In this document: positions 40,605-51,779 of the stretch, piece after piece | How the letters are laid out: every line of letters begins with the position of its first letter | Position numbering within the stretch: the stretch's first letter is position 1 | Assembly: GCA_012934845.2 (NCBI GenBank) | Contig: WNNJ02000934.1 | Span: 1 to 64,000 of the forward strand | Reading direction: 5' to 3' | DNA length: 64,000 nt | From: Pomphorhynchus laevis | Taxonomy: Eukaryota; Acanthocephala; Palaeacanthocephala; Echinorhynchida; Pomphorhynchidae | The notes under the pieces: generated by a model | What the model was told of the DNA's origin: nothing | What the model saw: the letters and a program-made list of their open reading frames with translations, nothing else | Database searches by the model: none | Made by a program: the position numbers and the translations under genes

Positions 40605-41018
40605 TTGTTCAACTCGTCCATCCGTAGTCGTACATTTCCTTCCATCTGGAAATGCGCCACTGTTCGTCCTCTCATCAAAAAACAATCTCTCGACCCCTCA
40701 CTACCATCTTCGTACCGTCCTATTTCACATCTCCCAACCCTCTCTAAACTCCTTGAGCGTCTCGTTCTTAAGCAAGTTAATACATATCTCTTTTCCTCCA
40801 ACTTACTTCCTCCCTTCCAAGCCGCTTTTCGCTCTAATTACTCTACCGAAATTGCATGTCTTAAAGTTTATAACGACATACTCACATCGCGCGATCATAA
40901 ATTATGTAGTGTCATAGTTTCTCTTGATCTATCGTCTGCTTTTGACATCGTCGATCAGTCGATTATTCTCCATCGCCTTCATCATGATTATGGCTTCTCT
41001 TTAACCACTGTATCATGA
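40605..41018 (+). CDS. LINE-C RT fragment, fingers and palm (copy 2)
   Basis: As 12427-12840, with one V/I change near the start. Confidence 0.8.
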   Translation: MFNSSIRSRTFPSIWKCATVRPLIKKQSLDPSLPSSYRPISHLPTLSKLLERLVLKQVNTYLFSSNLLPPFQAAFRSNYSTEIACLKVYNDILTSRDHKLCSVIVSLDLSSAFDIVDQSIILHRLHHDYGFSLTTVS

Positions 41019-41126
41019 TTTTCTTCATATCTATCAAACCGTAAATTTCACGTATATTCTAAATCTTCTCTCTCCCAGCCTCCATCCATTCCGTCCGATG
41101 TTCCACAAGGCTTCGTATTAGACACC

Positions 41127-41501
41127 ATGCTTTTCTCTCTTCTTCCCGGTGATTTGTCATCGATTTCTCATAAATTTAACTTCCATGTTATACAATATGC
41201 TGATGACATTCTCATATATGCTCATGCACCTGTTTATCGTATTCACGATCTTAGTGTTTCTGCTTCCGACTGTCGTGTCTCAATTTTCAATCATCTTTCT
41301 TCCCTTCGTCTTTATCTGAATCCTGATAAATCCAAAATTATGTGGATACTACCTCGACGCTTCGGCTTCGAACCTCCCTCCGTCTCTTTAAATTCTAAAA
41401 TTCTTCCTATCGTTAATAATCTCGTTTTCCTAGGCTTCATTTTGACAACCGACTTTCACTTAAACCTTTCGTTAGAGATAAAGTACGCTCATCTACGTTG
41501 A
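41127..41501 (+). CDS. LINE-C RT fragment, YADD and thumb (copy 2)
   Basis: As 12949-13323, with one S/Y change. Confidence 0.8.
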   Translation: MLFSLLPGDLSSISHKFNFHVIQYADDILIYAHAPVYRIHDLSVSASDCRVSIFNHLSSLRLYLNPDKSKIMWILPRRFGFEPPSVSLNSKILPIVNNLVFLGFILTTDFHLNLSLEIKYAHLR

Positions 41502-41999
41502 TACTTTGCAACCTCCGTCAAGTTCGTAGATTGATCGATTTCTCTTCTTGTATGACTCTCATATCTTATTTCCTTTTTCTAGACTAGATTATTGTCTTAG
41601 TCTATTTTCCAACTCACCTAAATCCACTCTTCTTCCCCTACAACGCATCGTCAACGCAGAAATTGGAAAATCTAAAACTCAATTCTTTCACGATCATCTA
41701 CACCTTGTAATATAAATCCTGATGAATTTTATTCTTATCTACAAACTAAGCTATCTAATTTACTTCCCCTACTACCCATATCCACTTGTACCCACTCTTC
41801 TCTTTGAATACTTCCCCCCAATAACTATTCCACCTTCTTCCCGTTTTTTCTGATGAAGTTTCTTCGGTTCTGCTGTCATTACCTAATAAAATGTCATTAC
41901 CCGGTCTCCATCCTATCCCACTCTGCCCAGTCTACTCTCATCCTTCCAGAACTCTTTCATCTTCTCCCTGTCTCACCTACATAAGTATCATCTGTCCTA

Positions 42000-42899
42000 A
42001 TGTCCTTGCCCAACAAAACCTCATCTGCCGATCCCCTGCCTACTCAAATATTAAAATCTATATGCTCATCGATATCCCCATTTCTCACAACCTTGTTTAA
42101 CTCGTCCATCCGCAGTCGTATCTTCCCTTCACACTGGAAATCCGCAATCGTTCGTCCCCTCCTTAAGAAACAATCGCTCGACCCCTCCCTTCCTTCTAGC
42201 TATCGCCCCATTTCAATACTCCCTACTCTTTCAAAGCTCTTAAAACGCCTCATCTTAATACAGATCAACGCTTATCTCTCCTCATCCAATCTGTATCCTC
42301 CTTTCCAATCCGCTTTCCGCTCTAATCACTCCACCGAAATCGCATGCATAAAAGTGTACAACGACTTACTCATTTCTCGAGACAAGGATCTATATAGTGT
42401 TCGTATCTTCCTCGACCTCTCCTCCGCATTCGACATTGTCGACCACTCCGTCCTCCTTTCTCGCCTTCGTTATGATTACGGCTTTTCTTCCTCCTCCGTA
42501 GCATGGTTCGCCTCATATCTATCCGACCGTTCCTTTCGCGTCTGTTCTAATTCATCATCCTACCCTCCCATCCCTATTTTTTGCTGTGTCCCACAAGGTT
42601 CAGTCCTAGGTCCCCTGCTTTTATCTCTTCTACTTGGCGATCGCTCTCCGTTTATCAAACCTTACTCCTTTAACGTCATGCAATACGCCGATGACATTCT
42701 AATCTATGCTCATGCACCCGCAAATCGCATACACGATATCGACATTTCTGCCTCCAACTTTCTTTCTTCTATCTACAAACGTCTCTCCAATCTCCATCTC
42801 GTTCTAAACCCCGAAAAGTCCAAAATAATTAGGATCCTCCCCGTAAAGCAAACATATCTCCTCCCACTGTATATTTCGCCTCATCGATTATCCCCATAA
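42000..42899 (+). CDS. LINE-C RT main part (copy 2)
   Basis: 299 codons, same motifs as 13822-14721 (DLSSAFDIVDH, VPQGSVLGPLL, YADDILIYAH). Confidence 0.88.
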   Translation: MSLPNKTSSADPLPTQILKSICSSISPFLTTLFNSSIRSRIFPSHWKSAIVRPLLKKQSLDPSLPSSYRPISILPTLSKLLKRLILIQINAYLSSSNLYPPFQSAFRSNHSTEIACIKVYNDLLISRDKDLYSVRIFLDLSSAFDIVDHSVLLSRLRYDYGFSSSSVAWFASYLSDRSFRVCSNSSSYPPIPIFCCVPQGSVLGPLLLSLLLGDRSPFIKPYSFNVMQYADDILIYAHAPANRIHDIDISASNFLSSIYKRLSNLHLVLNPEKSKIIRILPVKQTYLLPLYISPHRLSP

Positions 42900-43039
42900 T
42901 CCACAATCTCACTTTCTTAGGCTTCCATTTCGATGATCACCTTTCCCTTAAACCCTTCGTCCGTGACAAGGTCCGCTCATCTAACTTAATTCTCCGTGAC
43001 ATCCGCCGTATCCGCCCCCTTATCGACTTCCGTTCTTGT

Positions 43040-43513
43040 ATGTCCCTTCTTTCATCGCTTCTTTTCCCTAATATCGATTACTGCCTTAGCCTTTTCGCCA
43101 ATTCTCCAAAATCCATCATCCTAACCCTACAACGAATAATCAACACCGCCGTTCGAGTGCTCTTTCGTCTCCGTCGCTTCGACCACACATCCACATATTT
43201 AGCCCAACTCTTCAGGCCCACCATCCACATCCTCATCAAACTCCGTCTTCTCGTTACTTTTCGTCTCATCGCTGTCGGCTCCCCATCGTTCATAAACTTT
43301 CCTTTCTTAGACGATACTCGCCCCACCTTGCTTTCGCTTCGTTCATGTCATACACTATTACTCCACGTATCTAATTACTCCAACAACTACGGTCTCCGTT
43401 CCTTCCTCGTGGCCGCCTCACTCGCCTGGAATCAACTCCCTCTCGACGTCCGCCGCGCCCCCTCCTTTATCACATTCAAACACCTCCTCCGTTCACACCT
43501 TCTCGACACCTGA
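43040..43513 (+). CDS. LINE-C C-terminal region (copy 2)
   Basis: 157 codons as 14862-15335, ending with the WNQLPLDVRRAPS block. Confidence 0.85.
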   Translation: MSLLSSLLFPNIDYCLSLFANSPKSIILTLQRIINTAVRVLFRLRRFDHTSTYLAQLFRPTIHILIKLRLLVTFRLIAVGSPSFINFPFLDDTRPTLLSLRSCHTLLLHVSNYSNNYGLRSFLVAASLAWNQLPLDVRRAPSFITFKHLLRSHLLDT

Positions 43514-43544
43514 TTCACAGTCTTGTTTTGTTGTGGTCATGTAA

Positions 43545-43560
43545 GCGTGCGCTGGCACGC
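43545..43560 (+). other. LINE-C 3' UTR hairpin, copy 2
   Basis: GCGTGC-GCTG-GCACGC, identical to 15367-15382. Confidence 0.75.
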
Positions 43561-43644
43561 ATTTGCCACGTTAAAATAAATCCCTTTTTATAGGATCGTA
43601 GACCTTAGGTCATCGTCAATAGGTACAGCTTAGTAATTACAATA

Positions 43645-43860
43645 AAAAGGAAAGTTTTTTAATGTGGCAAATGCACACAGATGTGTGCTTACAAGCCCAC
43701 AAAAGCGAAACAGATTGAAAAACAGTTACTCGTTTTTAAGCATTGATTGCAGTTGCTTTTTGAAAAATAGTAGTGAGGATGATGATTGCAGATGATCAGG
43801 TAGGGATCAGTGAGGAGCAGCGATGTGTAGATATCAACGGCTAAAGTTGGTTGAGTGAAG
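43645..43860 (-). mobile_element. Second CR1/L2-like LINE tail, copy 2
   Basis: Same as 15486-15700, with the covariant hairpin at 43673-43688. Confidence 0.75.
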
Positions 43861-44674
43861 ATGTACGTTTAGCAGAAGACGATCATTAGATATAGTTAGA
43901 AAGTATACATTAGATATATACATTAGAAACAAGAGCATTAGATATATTTAGACAAACGTATATATTATAGACGTTTGTATCTAATATATAGTTTATGTCT
44001 AGTAAACTATAATATATAATATGTAGTTCATATCTAGTTTATGTTTAACTTGATTTCGAAAATATATATATCATTGCCCTTAAATTTAAATTGATATTTT
44101 ATATTATGGGCACAATACCGTACGTCTTCAAATTGACAAGCATGGCGCTTTAGCAAAACTATTTGATAGAAGGCAATTTATTCGCCAAAGTTTACATTAA
44201 TATAATATTATATAAATATTAATATAATTATAATATTATAATATTAATATAAATATTATAATATGATAAAGTTTTATAAACGTCTATTCAATATTTTTAA
44301 AAACCTATAATCTTAAGTACGAAGAGTTTAAAATTATCAAATATTCAACAAACTAATAGCAAAAGACTTTAATGCATGATGCAAGAACATTTAACATAAA
44401 AATAAAAGATATTAAGATAACGAATATTAAAATATAATAAAACATTTGGCTATTATAAGAGGTTCATGTTATAGAAAAAGTTAAACAATAACAGTTTTCA
44501 TAGAATTACCTTCAATGCAATAAAACCAAATAAAGCAAAATCATAAAACAAGTGATAAAAACAAACGAATTGAATGATAAAAATAACGTAATAATATAGT
44601 AATTAATTATAATATAATCTAAAATGAAATCTAACAACAATGATAAAACAAACGAATTGAAAAAATTAAAATAA
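43861..44674. other. AT-rich DNA, copy 2 of 15701-16516
   Basis: No gene seen. Confidence 0.45.
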
Positions 44675-45558
44675 TTAATCATAATTTAATTTAAGGTTGT
44701 AATCGGATTGCTTATTAAGCAAGCATAAATTGTGTTCTTTTTTAATAAAATACGCTTCTTGAATAATGCGAGATAACAAGTTACTTTCAAATGATAAAAT
44801 AGATGCATTTTTAAAATCACCGGAATGATTCAAACTAACAAAATGCTGAGCAACAGCACTAGGATTGGTCCCTTTACGCACATTATAATTATGTTGTTTA
44901 AAACGCTTAACCAAACCTTGACAGGTTTGACAAACATACCTGTTCGTATTCTTTACAAGGTATTTTATAAAGAATGGCATCTTTGTTAAAATCTGGTTTA
45001 CGCTTAAAAATGTTGTGAAGTTTAGGTAATATTCTGTTAAAAATGTGCACTTTGTTAATACAATGTTATTGTTAATAAACTTTGAAAATACTGAATTCCA
45101 CTTGTTACTAACAAAAGGTATTCCTATATGATGTAATCTTTTTCAGGACCACATACTTTATTTTTATGCGCTAAAGATTTAAATTTAGCTTTCTTAATAG
45201 CTCAAAGAGGAAAACCACTTTTTAGTAAATTATGTGTGATAGCCTTTTCTATTTCACAAATTAAGTTATAGTTAGAACAGATAAGCCGGCAACGTAAGTA
45301 ATGTGACATAGCAGCAGAAATCAGCCAATTAGTTGGAACGTTTGAAGTCCAAGAAACAATATCTGGCCCTGTAGCAAATTTTGATAGACACATGTTCGAA
45401 GCATAGAAGAATTAACCCGCTTAACCAAGACATCGAGAAAATATATACCCACATTAGATTCGGAAGAAACGCACCGTAGAATTCGAAAATCCTTAAAATT
45501 TAGCGTATGGGTAAAAAATCCTGAGTAACGCCATTCTAAGAATTATTTTATTTCTTCA
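44675..45558 (-). mobile_element. PLE fragment with GIY-YIG, copy 2
   Basis: Same as 16517-17400. The GIY-YIG frame is at 44675-44980 (YVCQT, AVAQHF, IQEAYF) with a few substitutions. Confidence 0.73.
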
Positions 45559-45764
45559 AAACAAATGTATAATCATAAATTTATTAAAACATTGAAGCCA
45601 GTTACTGAAGCTCCACTTAACTTGGATTGACAAATCATTAAATAATGAGCAACGTAATATACTTTACTCAACGGTGTCGTTTCCGTGCACACAAATTATC
45701 TTCGGAATTAGAAAAGACTTTGAATTTGAATGAGGATTGCGACGGTGTGATAACATTTAAATCA

Positions 45765-46006
45765 GAAGAAATATGGCAAAAATCAACGCAAAATTTATTA
45801 AATTGAATATTTCGATGCCTAGCTGGCATTATCTTCAGCAATTGTAAGAATTTTAATAACCAAGACTTTTTTAACGTTTTTTAAAGTCTTTCTGACTCTT
45901 TCTTGGATGCTAAATAAACTACTTACAATTGCTGAAGATGATGCCAGCTAGACATCGAAATATTCAATTAAATAAATTTTGCGTTGGTTTTTGCCATCTT
46001 TCTTCT
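45765..46006. repeat. Inverted repeat with hammerhead-like motifs, copy 2
   Basis: Same as 17607-17848. Confidence 0.8.
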
Positions 46007-46692
46007 AATTTAGAAAAGACTTTAATTTCCTCAAAAAGCATTGTTTGTAATTTGGGCATGTATGATCAAAACAGAATAGTACGAAAGTACAAAATATAAG
46101 TTTGAATTATGTTAGTTAATACATTATGTTTTTTTCTCAAAACATAATGTATTTAGGGGGACTTATAAAAGCTGTCGATTACAATGAGCGTAAGTAAAAT
46201 ATCCTTAAGTTTACGATAAACAATAGGCGCTTAGATGCGCATGTCTGACAACGAAAAATGTAGTTTCAAGTATACAATTCTTGATAGTGATAGGAAGATT
46301 TAAATATTTCATAAAAACATAAAATCATATAGAATATGAATTATATAAATAATTGATATTAATTATATATTAATTAATATTAATATTAATATAATGTTAA
46401 TATTAATAGTGTATGCAGTGATCCATTCTAATTTAATTAACTTATACGAATTAGAACAATTTGTAAAGCGCTAAATATAATACAAAGTATAAAAATTAAA
46501 TTTAAAATACTTTTTCATTGTTAAAATAACAAAAAATAAATTGTGCGCGATTTTGGATTTCAAGTTTTTCATTTTTAATCTTTCAAAACAATTTCTATAT
46601 ATTACAGAAGTGATAAGATATACATATTCACTACAAATTGGCAGTAAACTTTAAAGGGTATGCAGCGCCGTTGACCAGTGTTGTTAATGGCG
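46007..46692. other. AT-rich DNA, copy 2 of 17849-18536
   Basis: No gene seen. Confidence 0.45.
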
Positions 46693-46782
46693 TTACTTTG
46701 AAACGAGCTTCTTGCTTTGGTTAATGTAATGGCAAATCATTTCGTTTATACGCTCTTTAGAGATCGGCTTACCAGATTCCAT
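46693..46782 (-). CDS. Small possible exon, copy 2
   Basis: MESGKPISKERINEMICHYI and on to a stop; one change from 18537-18626. Unknown. Confidence 0.2.
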   Translation of the reverse strand: MESGKPISKERINEMICHYINQSKKLVSK

Positions 46783-46971
46783 ATACTAAACAGGTAAATT
46801 GAAATTTGAGAAATCAAAGGTAAAAACAAATATCGTCAAACACGCATTCTAAATTTCGTCAATTTGTTTGAGATTTAAGTATGAACGTTGTGAATATGTG
46901 TGTGGAATATACGGAAAAAGGATTTAAATGATTGATTTTCTAAACACATAAATAGAAATGTGCACCTAAAA

Positions 46972-47077
46972 ATCCAGGTGCACGATGGTCGGTAGTATCG
47001 ATATGAAAAGCTTAAGAAATGTAAGTCTTTGCTCAGGGAGGCGTCCTCTTGAAAAGAAGACAAGTACAGAGATTGTC
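46972..47077 (-). mobile_element. Short LINE-B 3' fragment, copy 2
   Basis: VFFSRGRLPEQRLTFLKLF on the minus strand matches the LINE-B C-terminus. Its inner end is the junction of the 0.66 kb deletion. Confidence 0.8.
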
Positions 47078-47319
47078 AGGAACATGATCATCATCATGTT
47101 CCAGTTGATGATCACAGTATTGATCGAACATTTGACTTCTCTCGATTTGTAAATTTTTAAAAATAAATGGATTTTACACAATTATTTTTTATCGTATCTT
47201 TGAAGATTTCTAAATCTTTAAACTTTTTTAGACTTTTAAAGAAGTCTAAAAGTAAAGAACTTTTTTAGACTTTTAAATAATTCTAAAAGTAAAGAAATAA
47301 TAGGGTCAGATCTAAGTTA

Positions 47320-49131
47320 ATATATTCCTAAAAAAAGGTATAAACTCCTACCACCATTAGGACGAAAAATTTGCAATTATAATAAAGAATTAAAATCAAT
47401 ATGCAACGATAATATTAGAAACATAATGGAAACAGAATGCAATTGTAAAAGTCTTAGTTTTGATAAAATAAATGAGCATATATGTACCTATAATTTAGAA
47501 TTAATTGAAAATTGTGAATTAAGAAAGCTGCTATCAAAAGGGTATAAATATAGATTAAATAATAACAACTACAAAAATAAAATTTACAATTCGTTATATA
47601 ATAACTTAAATGATTACTTTAGTAAGCTGATTAATAGTGAAAGCTCGAATATATCTAAGATAAAAATTTGGAAAGATTATATATTTGATAAAATTAAAAA
47701 TAAAATGAAAATAACAAACAATTATAAAAGAAAAGATAAAATTAATAAAGATATGTATACAGAACTTACTAAATTAAAGGATAACTATATAATAACAGCT
47801 ATTAATAAAGCTAGTAATAACTTTGTCTTCATATGCAAAAAGCTTTATTATGATATACTAATGAAAGAGGTTAATTCTAATGATTTAAATGTAAATCCAA
47901 CATATGAACGTAGTGAGTTGAGTTTAGAAACAATTATTACAAGTCACTGTTCTATAATGGATAAAAAGGGTATAAAGGTTGAATTAGATAATAAAACTAT
48001 ACCTATATTATTTTGGAATCCAAAATTACATAAAAATCCAATAAAACCTAGGTTCATATGTAGTGCGTTTAAATGTACATTAAAACCAATTTCTGTCTAT
48101 ATGAATAAAATACTTAAAGTAATTAAAGCACATTTTAAAAAATATTGCAAGGTAATCGAAATTAATACTGGTATAAAACACTATTTCAGTATTAATTCTA
48201 CAAAAGAATTTTTAGAACAGACAAAAGGAATAAATTTTCAAAATATAAATACGTACGATTTTAGTACGCTTTATACAAATCTAGATTTAGTAGATATTAA
48301 AGATGCATTAGAAAAATTAATTAATCTTATATTCGGAAAAAGATATACATATATATGATATAATAACTATAACGCCTATTTAACAAAAATTAAACCATCA
48401 AGTAAATATAAATATATGAATAAAATTGAATTAATAGAATCCTTAAATATTTTGATAAATCAAAATTATTTAAAAGTAGGGGCATCTATATTTAGACAAG
48501 TAAAAGGTGTTCCAATGGGTGGTAATAGTAGCCCAATTAATAGCTGACTTGTTTTTAAGCTTTATAGAATATGAATTTGTTCATAACTGTGTAAAAACTT
48601 AATCTAAACTATATAAATATATGAAATATATGTTTCGATACATTGATGATATATGTGTATTTAATTCTAATAATTTTTATTCAATTAGTGAGCACATTTA
48701 TCCAGAAAGCCTTATTCTTAACAAAACCAATATTAATGATAAAGAAGATGTATATCTAGATATGAACATTAAATGAACATTTACTAAAACTACTATTAAT
48801 TTATATCGTAAAGATGACATATTTAAATTTACAAGAAACATATTTTTGCATGAGCATTCATGCATACCATATAATATAAAATATAATACATTAAATAATG
48901 AAATTTTAAGAATTGCAACAATATGTAATGATATTGGCTTTCTTCAAAATCATTTAAATAATTTAATAGATACATATTTTAAACTAGGCTACTATAAAAA
49001 TGACATTAAGCAGAAAATAGTAAAATATATAAATCAACACAATAATATAAAGAATAAATTATATCAACAAATTAATATCAAATTATATTATATTATTATA
49101 TATTATATAATTTGATAATAAAATAATATCA
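47320..49131 (+). mobile_element. Penelope-like element, RT part (copy 2)
   Basis: Same element as 19800-21640 with a longer open frame at its 5' part (47426-48358, open upstream of the Met to about 47330) and fewer breaks there, but more in the RT motif B/C part. The thumb piece 48846-49115 is identical to copy 1. Confidence 0.85.
47426..48358 (+). CDS. PLE N-terminus through RT motif A
   Basis: 310 codons beginning METECNCKSLSF (Cys pair), then ITAINKASNNFVFICKK (PLE N-terminal block), IPILFWNPKLHKNPIKPRF (fingers), and YDFSTLYTNLDL with the first catalytic Asp (about residue 283). It ends in YTYI where coding continuity is lost. PLE proteins are RTs that prime on nicked DNA. The open frame also extends about 30 codons upstream of this Met, so the natural start is uncertain. 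Confidence 0.8.
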   Translation: METECNCKSLSFDKINEHICTYNLELIENCELRKLLSKGYKYRLNNNNYKNKIYNSLYNNLNDYFSKLINSESSNISKIKIWKDYIFDKIKNKMKITNNYKRKDKINKDMYTELTKLKDNYIITAINKASNNFVFICKKLYYDILMKEVNSNDLNVNPTYERSELSLETIITSHCSIMDKKGIKVELDNKTIPILFWNPKLHKNPIKPRFICSAFKCTLKPISVYMNKILKVIKAHFKKYCKVIEINTGIKHYFSINSTKEFLEQTKGINFQNINTYDFSTLYTNLDLVDIKDALEKLINLIFGKRYTYI

Positions 49132-49659
49132 AATTAATATTGGTTAGAGCAAGTGTGACAGGAGCGGGGTGTTGAATCTGTTGATCAGAGATGTGACTGG
49201 AGATGATTTTGAAGGAAGGATGTAAATTATTTGGAAGTGTTACGTGGGAGGTAGAGTAAGGAGAATTAATATTGGTTGGAGAATGTGTGACAGGAGTGGA
49301 GTGTTGAATCAGTTGATCGGAAATGTTACTGGAAATGATTTTGATGGAAGGATGTAAATTATTAGAAAGTGATACATGGGAGGTAGAGTAAGGAGAAATA
49401 AGATAGGTTGGAGCATGTGTAACAGGAGTAGAGTGTTGAATCGGTTGCTCGGAGATGTTACTGGATATGATTTTTACGGAATGATGTAAATTATTGAGAA
49501 GTGATACGGGCTAGGTAGAGTAAGGAGAATTAAAATATGTTTGGTCATGAGTGGCAGGAATGGAGTGTTGAATCAGTTGATCGGAAATGTTGCTGATAAT
49601 GATTTTGATGTAAGGATGTAAATTATTGAGAAGTGATACGGGCTAGGTAGAGTAAGGAG
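49132..49659 (-). repeat. 132-bp coding-like tandem repeat x 4, copy 2
   Basis: Units start at 49132, 49264, 49396 and 49528. The far end of unit 4 (about 49628-49656) matches unit 3 (AAGTGATACGGGCTAGGTAG) rather than unit 4 of copy 1, as expected from conversion between units. Confidence 0.9.
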
Positions 49660-49930
49660 TACGTGAAGAGAATAAAGAAGTTTGAGATTTATTTAGATTG
49701 GGGAATTAGTAGGAAAGAGTAGGTACGAGATGAAAAGCTTTACCGTTACCATTGTTAGAATGAATAAGATGAATGGAAGTTTGGTTTGTAGTTGAACGAG
49801 GAGTGTGTGAGAGAGTAGGTTCAATAATGGGATTATAAGATGTGAAGTCAGGTGTTCATGTGAGGGAAACATCTAAAACAGAATTTGTCTGAGTGGTCGT
49901 GTGTGATACAGAAGTAGAGGAGCAGGATAA
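49132..49930 (-). pseudogene. Ser/Thr/Asn-rich repeat protein frame, copy 2
   Basis: Same frame as 21641-22439. The converted unit carries a second copy of the in-unit stop. Confidence 0.48.
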
Positions 49931-50084
49931 CTGTAGTAGAAAAACTGTATATTTTTCGTACTGATGTACAAAAAAATTTGAAATTTTTTGAAATCAAGCA
50001 TAAATGTATAATCCTCAAAGATTTGAATAAAATATTTTATATAACGTTTTATAACAGTGTAAAGTAACAGAGTTTTTGCCGACT

Positions 50085-50212
50085 TTAATAGTGGCTACAA
50101 ATTATAATATTGTCTTTGTACAGGTTTTGAGATTTTTTCAGCCAGTAAACAAGCGATGATACTTTCTTAACGTGTCTCATTCCAGCAATATTGCATAGCA
50201 TTCGTAGTTGGC
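50085..50212 (-). CDS. Candidate terminal exon, copy 2
   Basis: Same as 22594-22721. Unknown. Confidence 0.25.
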
Positions 50213-51040
50213 CTAAAATGAAATAATGTCAAATGTAATATCCAATACACCTTCGATATTTTATCATACCGAGGTTTTTACTAACAAGCTTTATTAATAT
50301 ATATAACAACATTTATTATATACCATTGTATAAAATAAAGAAATATTAAATTTGTATTTAAATTTGTATTAAATTTGTATATAGATTATTCTGTTAAAAA
50401 TAGAGTTGTATGTCTTCAAATATATCTGATTTACCTTTATAAAATATCAATTTCGGTAATAAAACAAGCTATTCATAAACAATGAAAAAACCTACAACTG
50501 CGTTGTGCACCGTTATATAACATCTAAAATTTTAATTTTCTTTAATTTTCTTATTTATTAAAGCCTCTTCATTCAGTGAGTTACCATTCTATTCATATTC
50601 TTTATATGGACAGTTTCCTGATTTATATTAGTTGCCATTTTTAAATAATATCAAGTGTCTAGTGTAGATCACATTACTAACAACGTGATTGCACAAATCC
50701 ACCGAATAACTCCATATTAAACAAAAGAAGCGTCATATCTGTAATAATTTTATAATAATATTAATAAATGATTTGTAAATCATTTGCAAATAAATGATTT
50801 ACAAATTTGTAAATAATATTATATTCACCATCTGAAAGAGAAAATTGTGAAAAACTGTAGTAAACTTAAAAATATTTTGCTGATCACTCAGAATCATCAG
50901 CTACGCAAACTTCAAAGCACAATACAACCTATATGAATGACAATTTTAAAATGAATTATACCCTAATCTAGTTGCTTATCATTGTATTTTAAGTTAATAA
51001 GAACAATTGGGACATATTGTTTTGATAATTGATTAGTTAC
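50213..51040. other. No gene recognised, copy 2 of 22722-23549
   Basis: AT-rich DNA downstream of the CAF1-like exons. Confidence 0.45.
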
Positions 51041-51118
51041 CTTCTTTATTTGGAAGAATACTTGTCCAGATAATAAACTGTCGCTTCCAGACCGATGTGA
51101 TTGTCCAATTCTCGGTAT
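51041..51118 (-). pseudogene. CAF1/CNOT7-8-like exon fragment, copy 2
   Basis: Same peptide as 23550-23627 (RIGQSHRSGSDSLL), with one synonymous change. Confidence 0.75.
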
Positions 51119-51164
51119 CTAAATCACTAAATATTTATAAATTCTAAAATTACAGTTTACCTAC

Positions 51165-51241
51165 GTTTAACTGCCTTGCAACATTTTGTAACCACCGTGT
51201 AAGTTTTCACAGCTTTTCATCAAGTATTTGATATCAAAAAT
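51165..51241 (-). pseudogene. CAF1/CNOT7-8-like upstream exon, copy 2
   Basis: FDIKYLMKSCENLHGG with the same missing base as copy 1 and one synonymous change (TTG/TTA Leu). Confidence 0.7.
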
Positions 51242-51432
51242 TAAATCAGCTAACTGAGTCTACGAATTTAATATAATTATAAAATTAACAAAACATAATA
51301 ATGCTAAATCAAAATTTAATAATTAAATAATAAAATTAACAATTGTTTTAGATTTTCTATAATTTAAATCAAGTTATAAAATTAAATTTAAAATAAACGT
51401 CATTTTTATGAATTGACTAATAAATAACAGAC
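51239..51432 (+). repeat. Repeat M1 copy A, second duplication copy
   Basis: Same as 23748-23942. Confidence 0.85.
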
Positions 51433-51779
51433 GGAAAATATACTTTGAGTAAATTGAAAAACTCATTATCGGTTTCTGGCAATACTGCATTTGTAAGCAT
51501 TTTTGTTAAATATCCGAAATCAAAATAAATTGCAAAATAAATGTTTTGCAATTTAACATTTCAGATAAGTTATAAATCAGTTTTTTTTCGATTTTACATT
51601 CACAAAACAGCCCAATAGATTTTCAGTCTAGTTTAGCACTAAAAACTGATGACTAAAATATGAGTTTATAGTACACAATTTTCATTATTTTATAAATAAA
51701 ATGAACTTAGGAAATGTAATTTGTAAATAATATTTGATATTCATTAAATATTTTTTCAATTATATCCTTTTACTTAGAG

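Larger units (their letters stand above)
40595..41648 (+). mobile_element. LINE-C copy 1 fragment, second duplication copy
   Basis: Same as 12417-13470. Open pieces 40605-41018 (first catalytic Asp) and 41127-41501 (YADDILIYAH). Confidence 0.85.
41649..43584 (+). mobile_element. LINE-C copy 2, second duplication copy
   Basis: Same as 13471-15406 with a handful of substitutions. RT at 42000-42899, C-terminus at 43040-43513. Confidence 0.9.
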
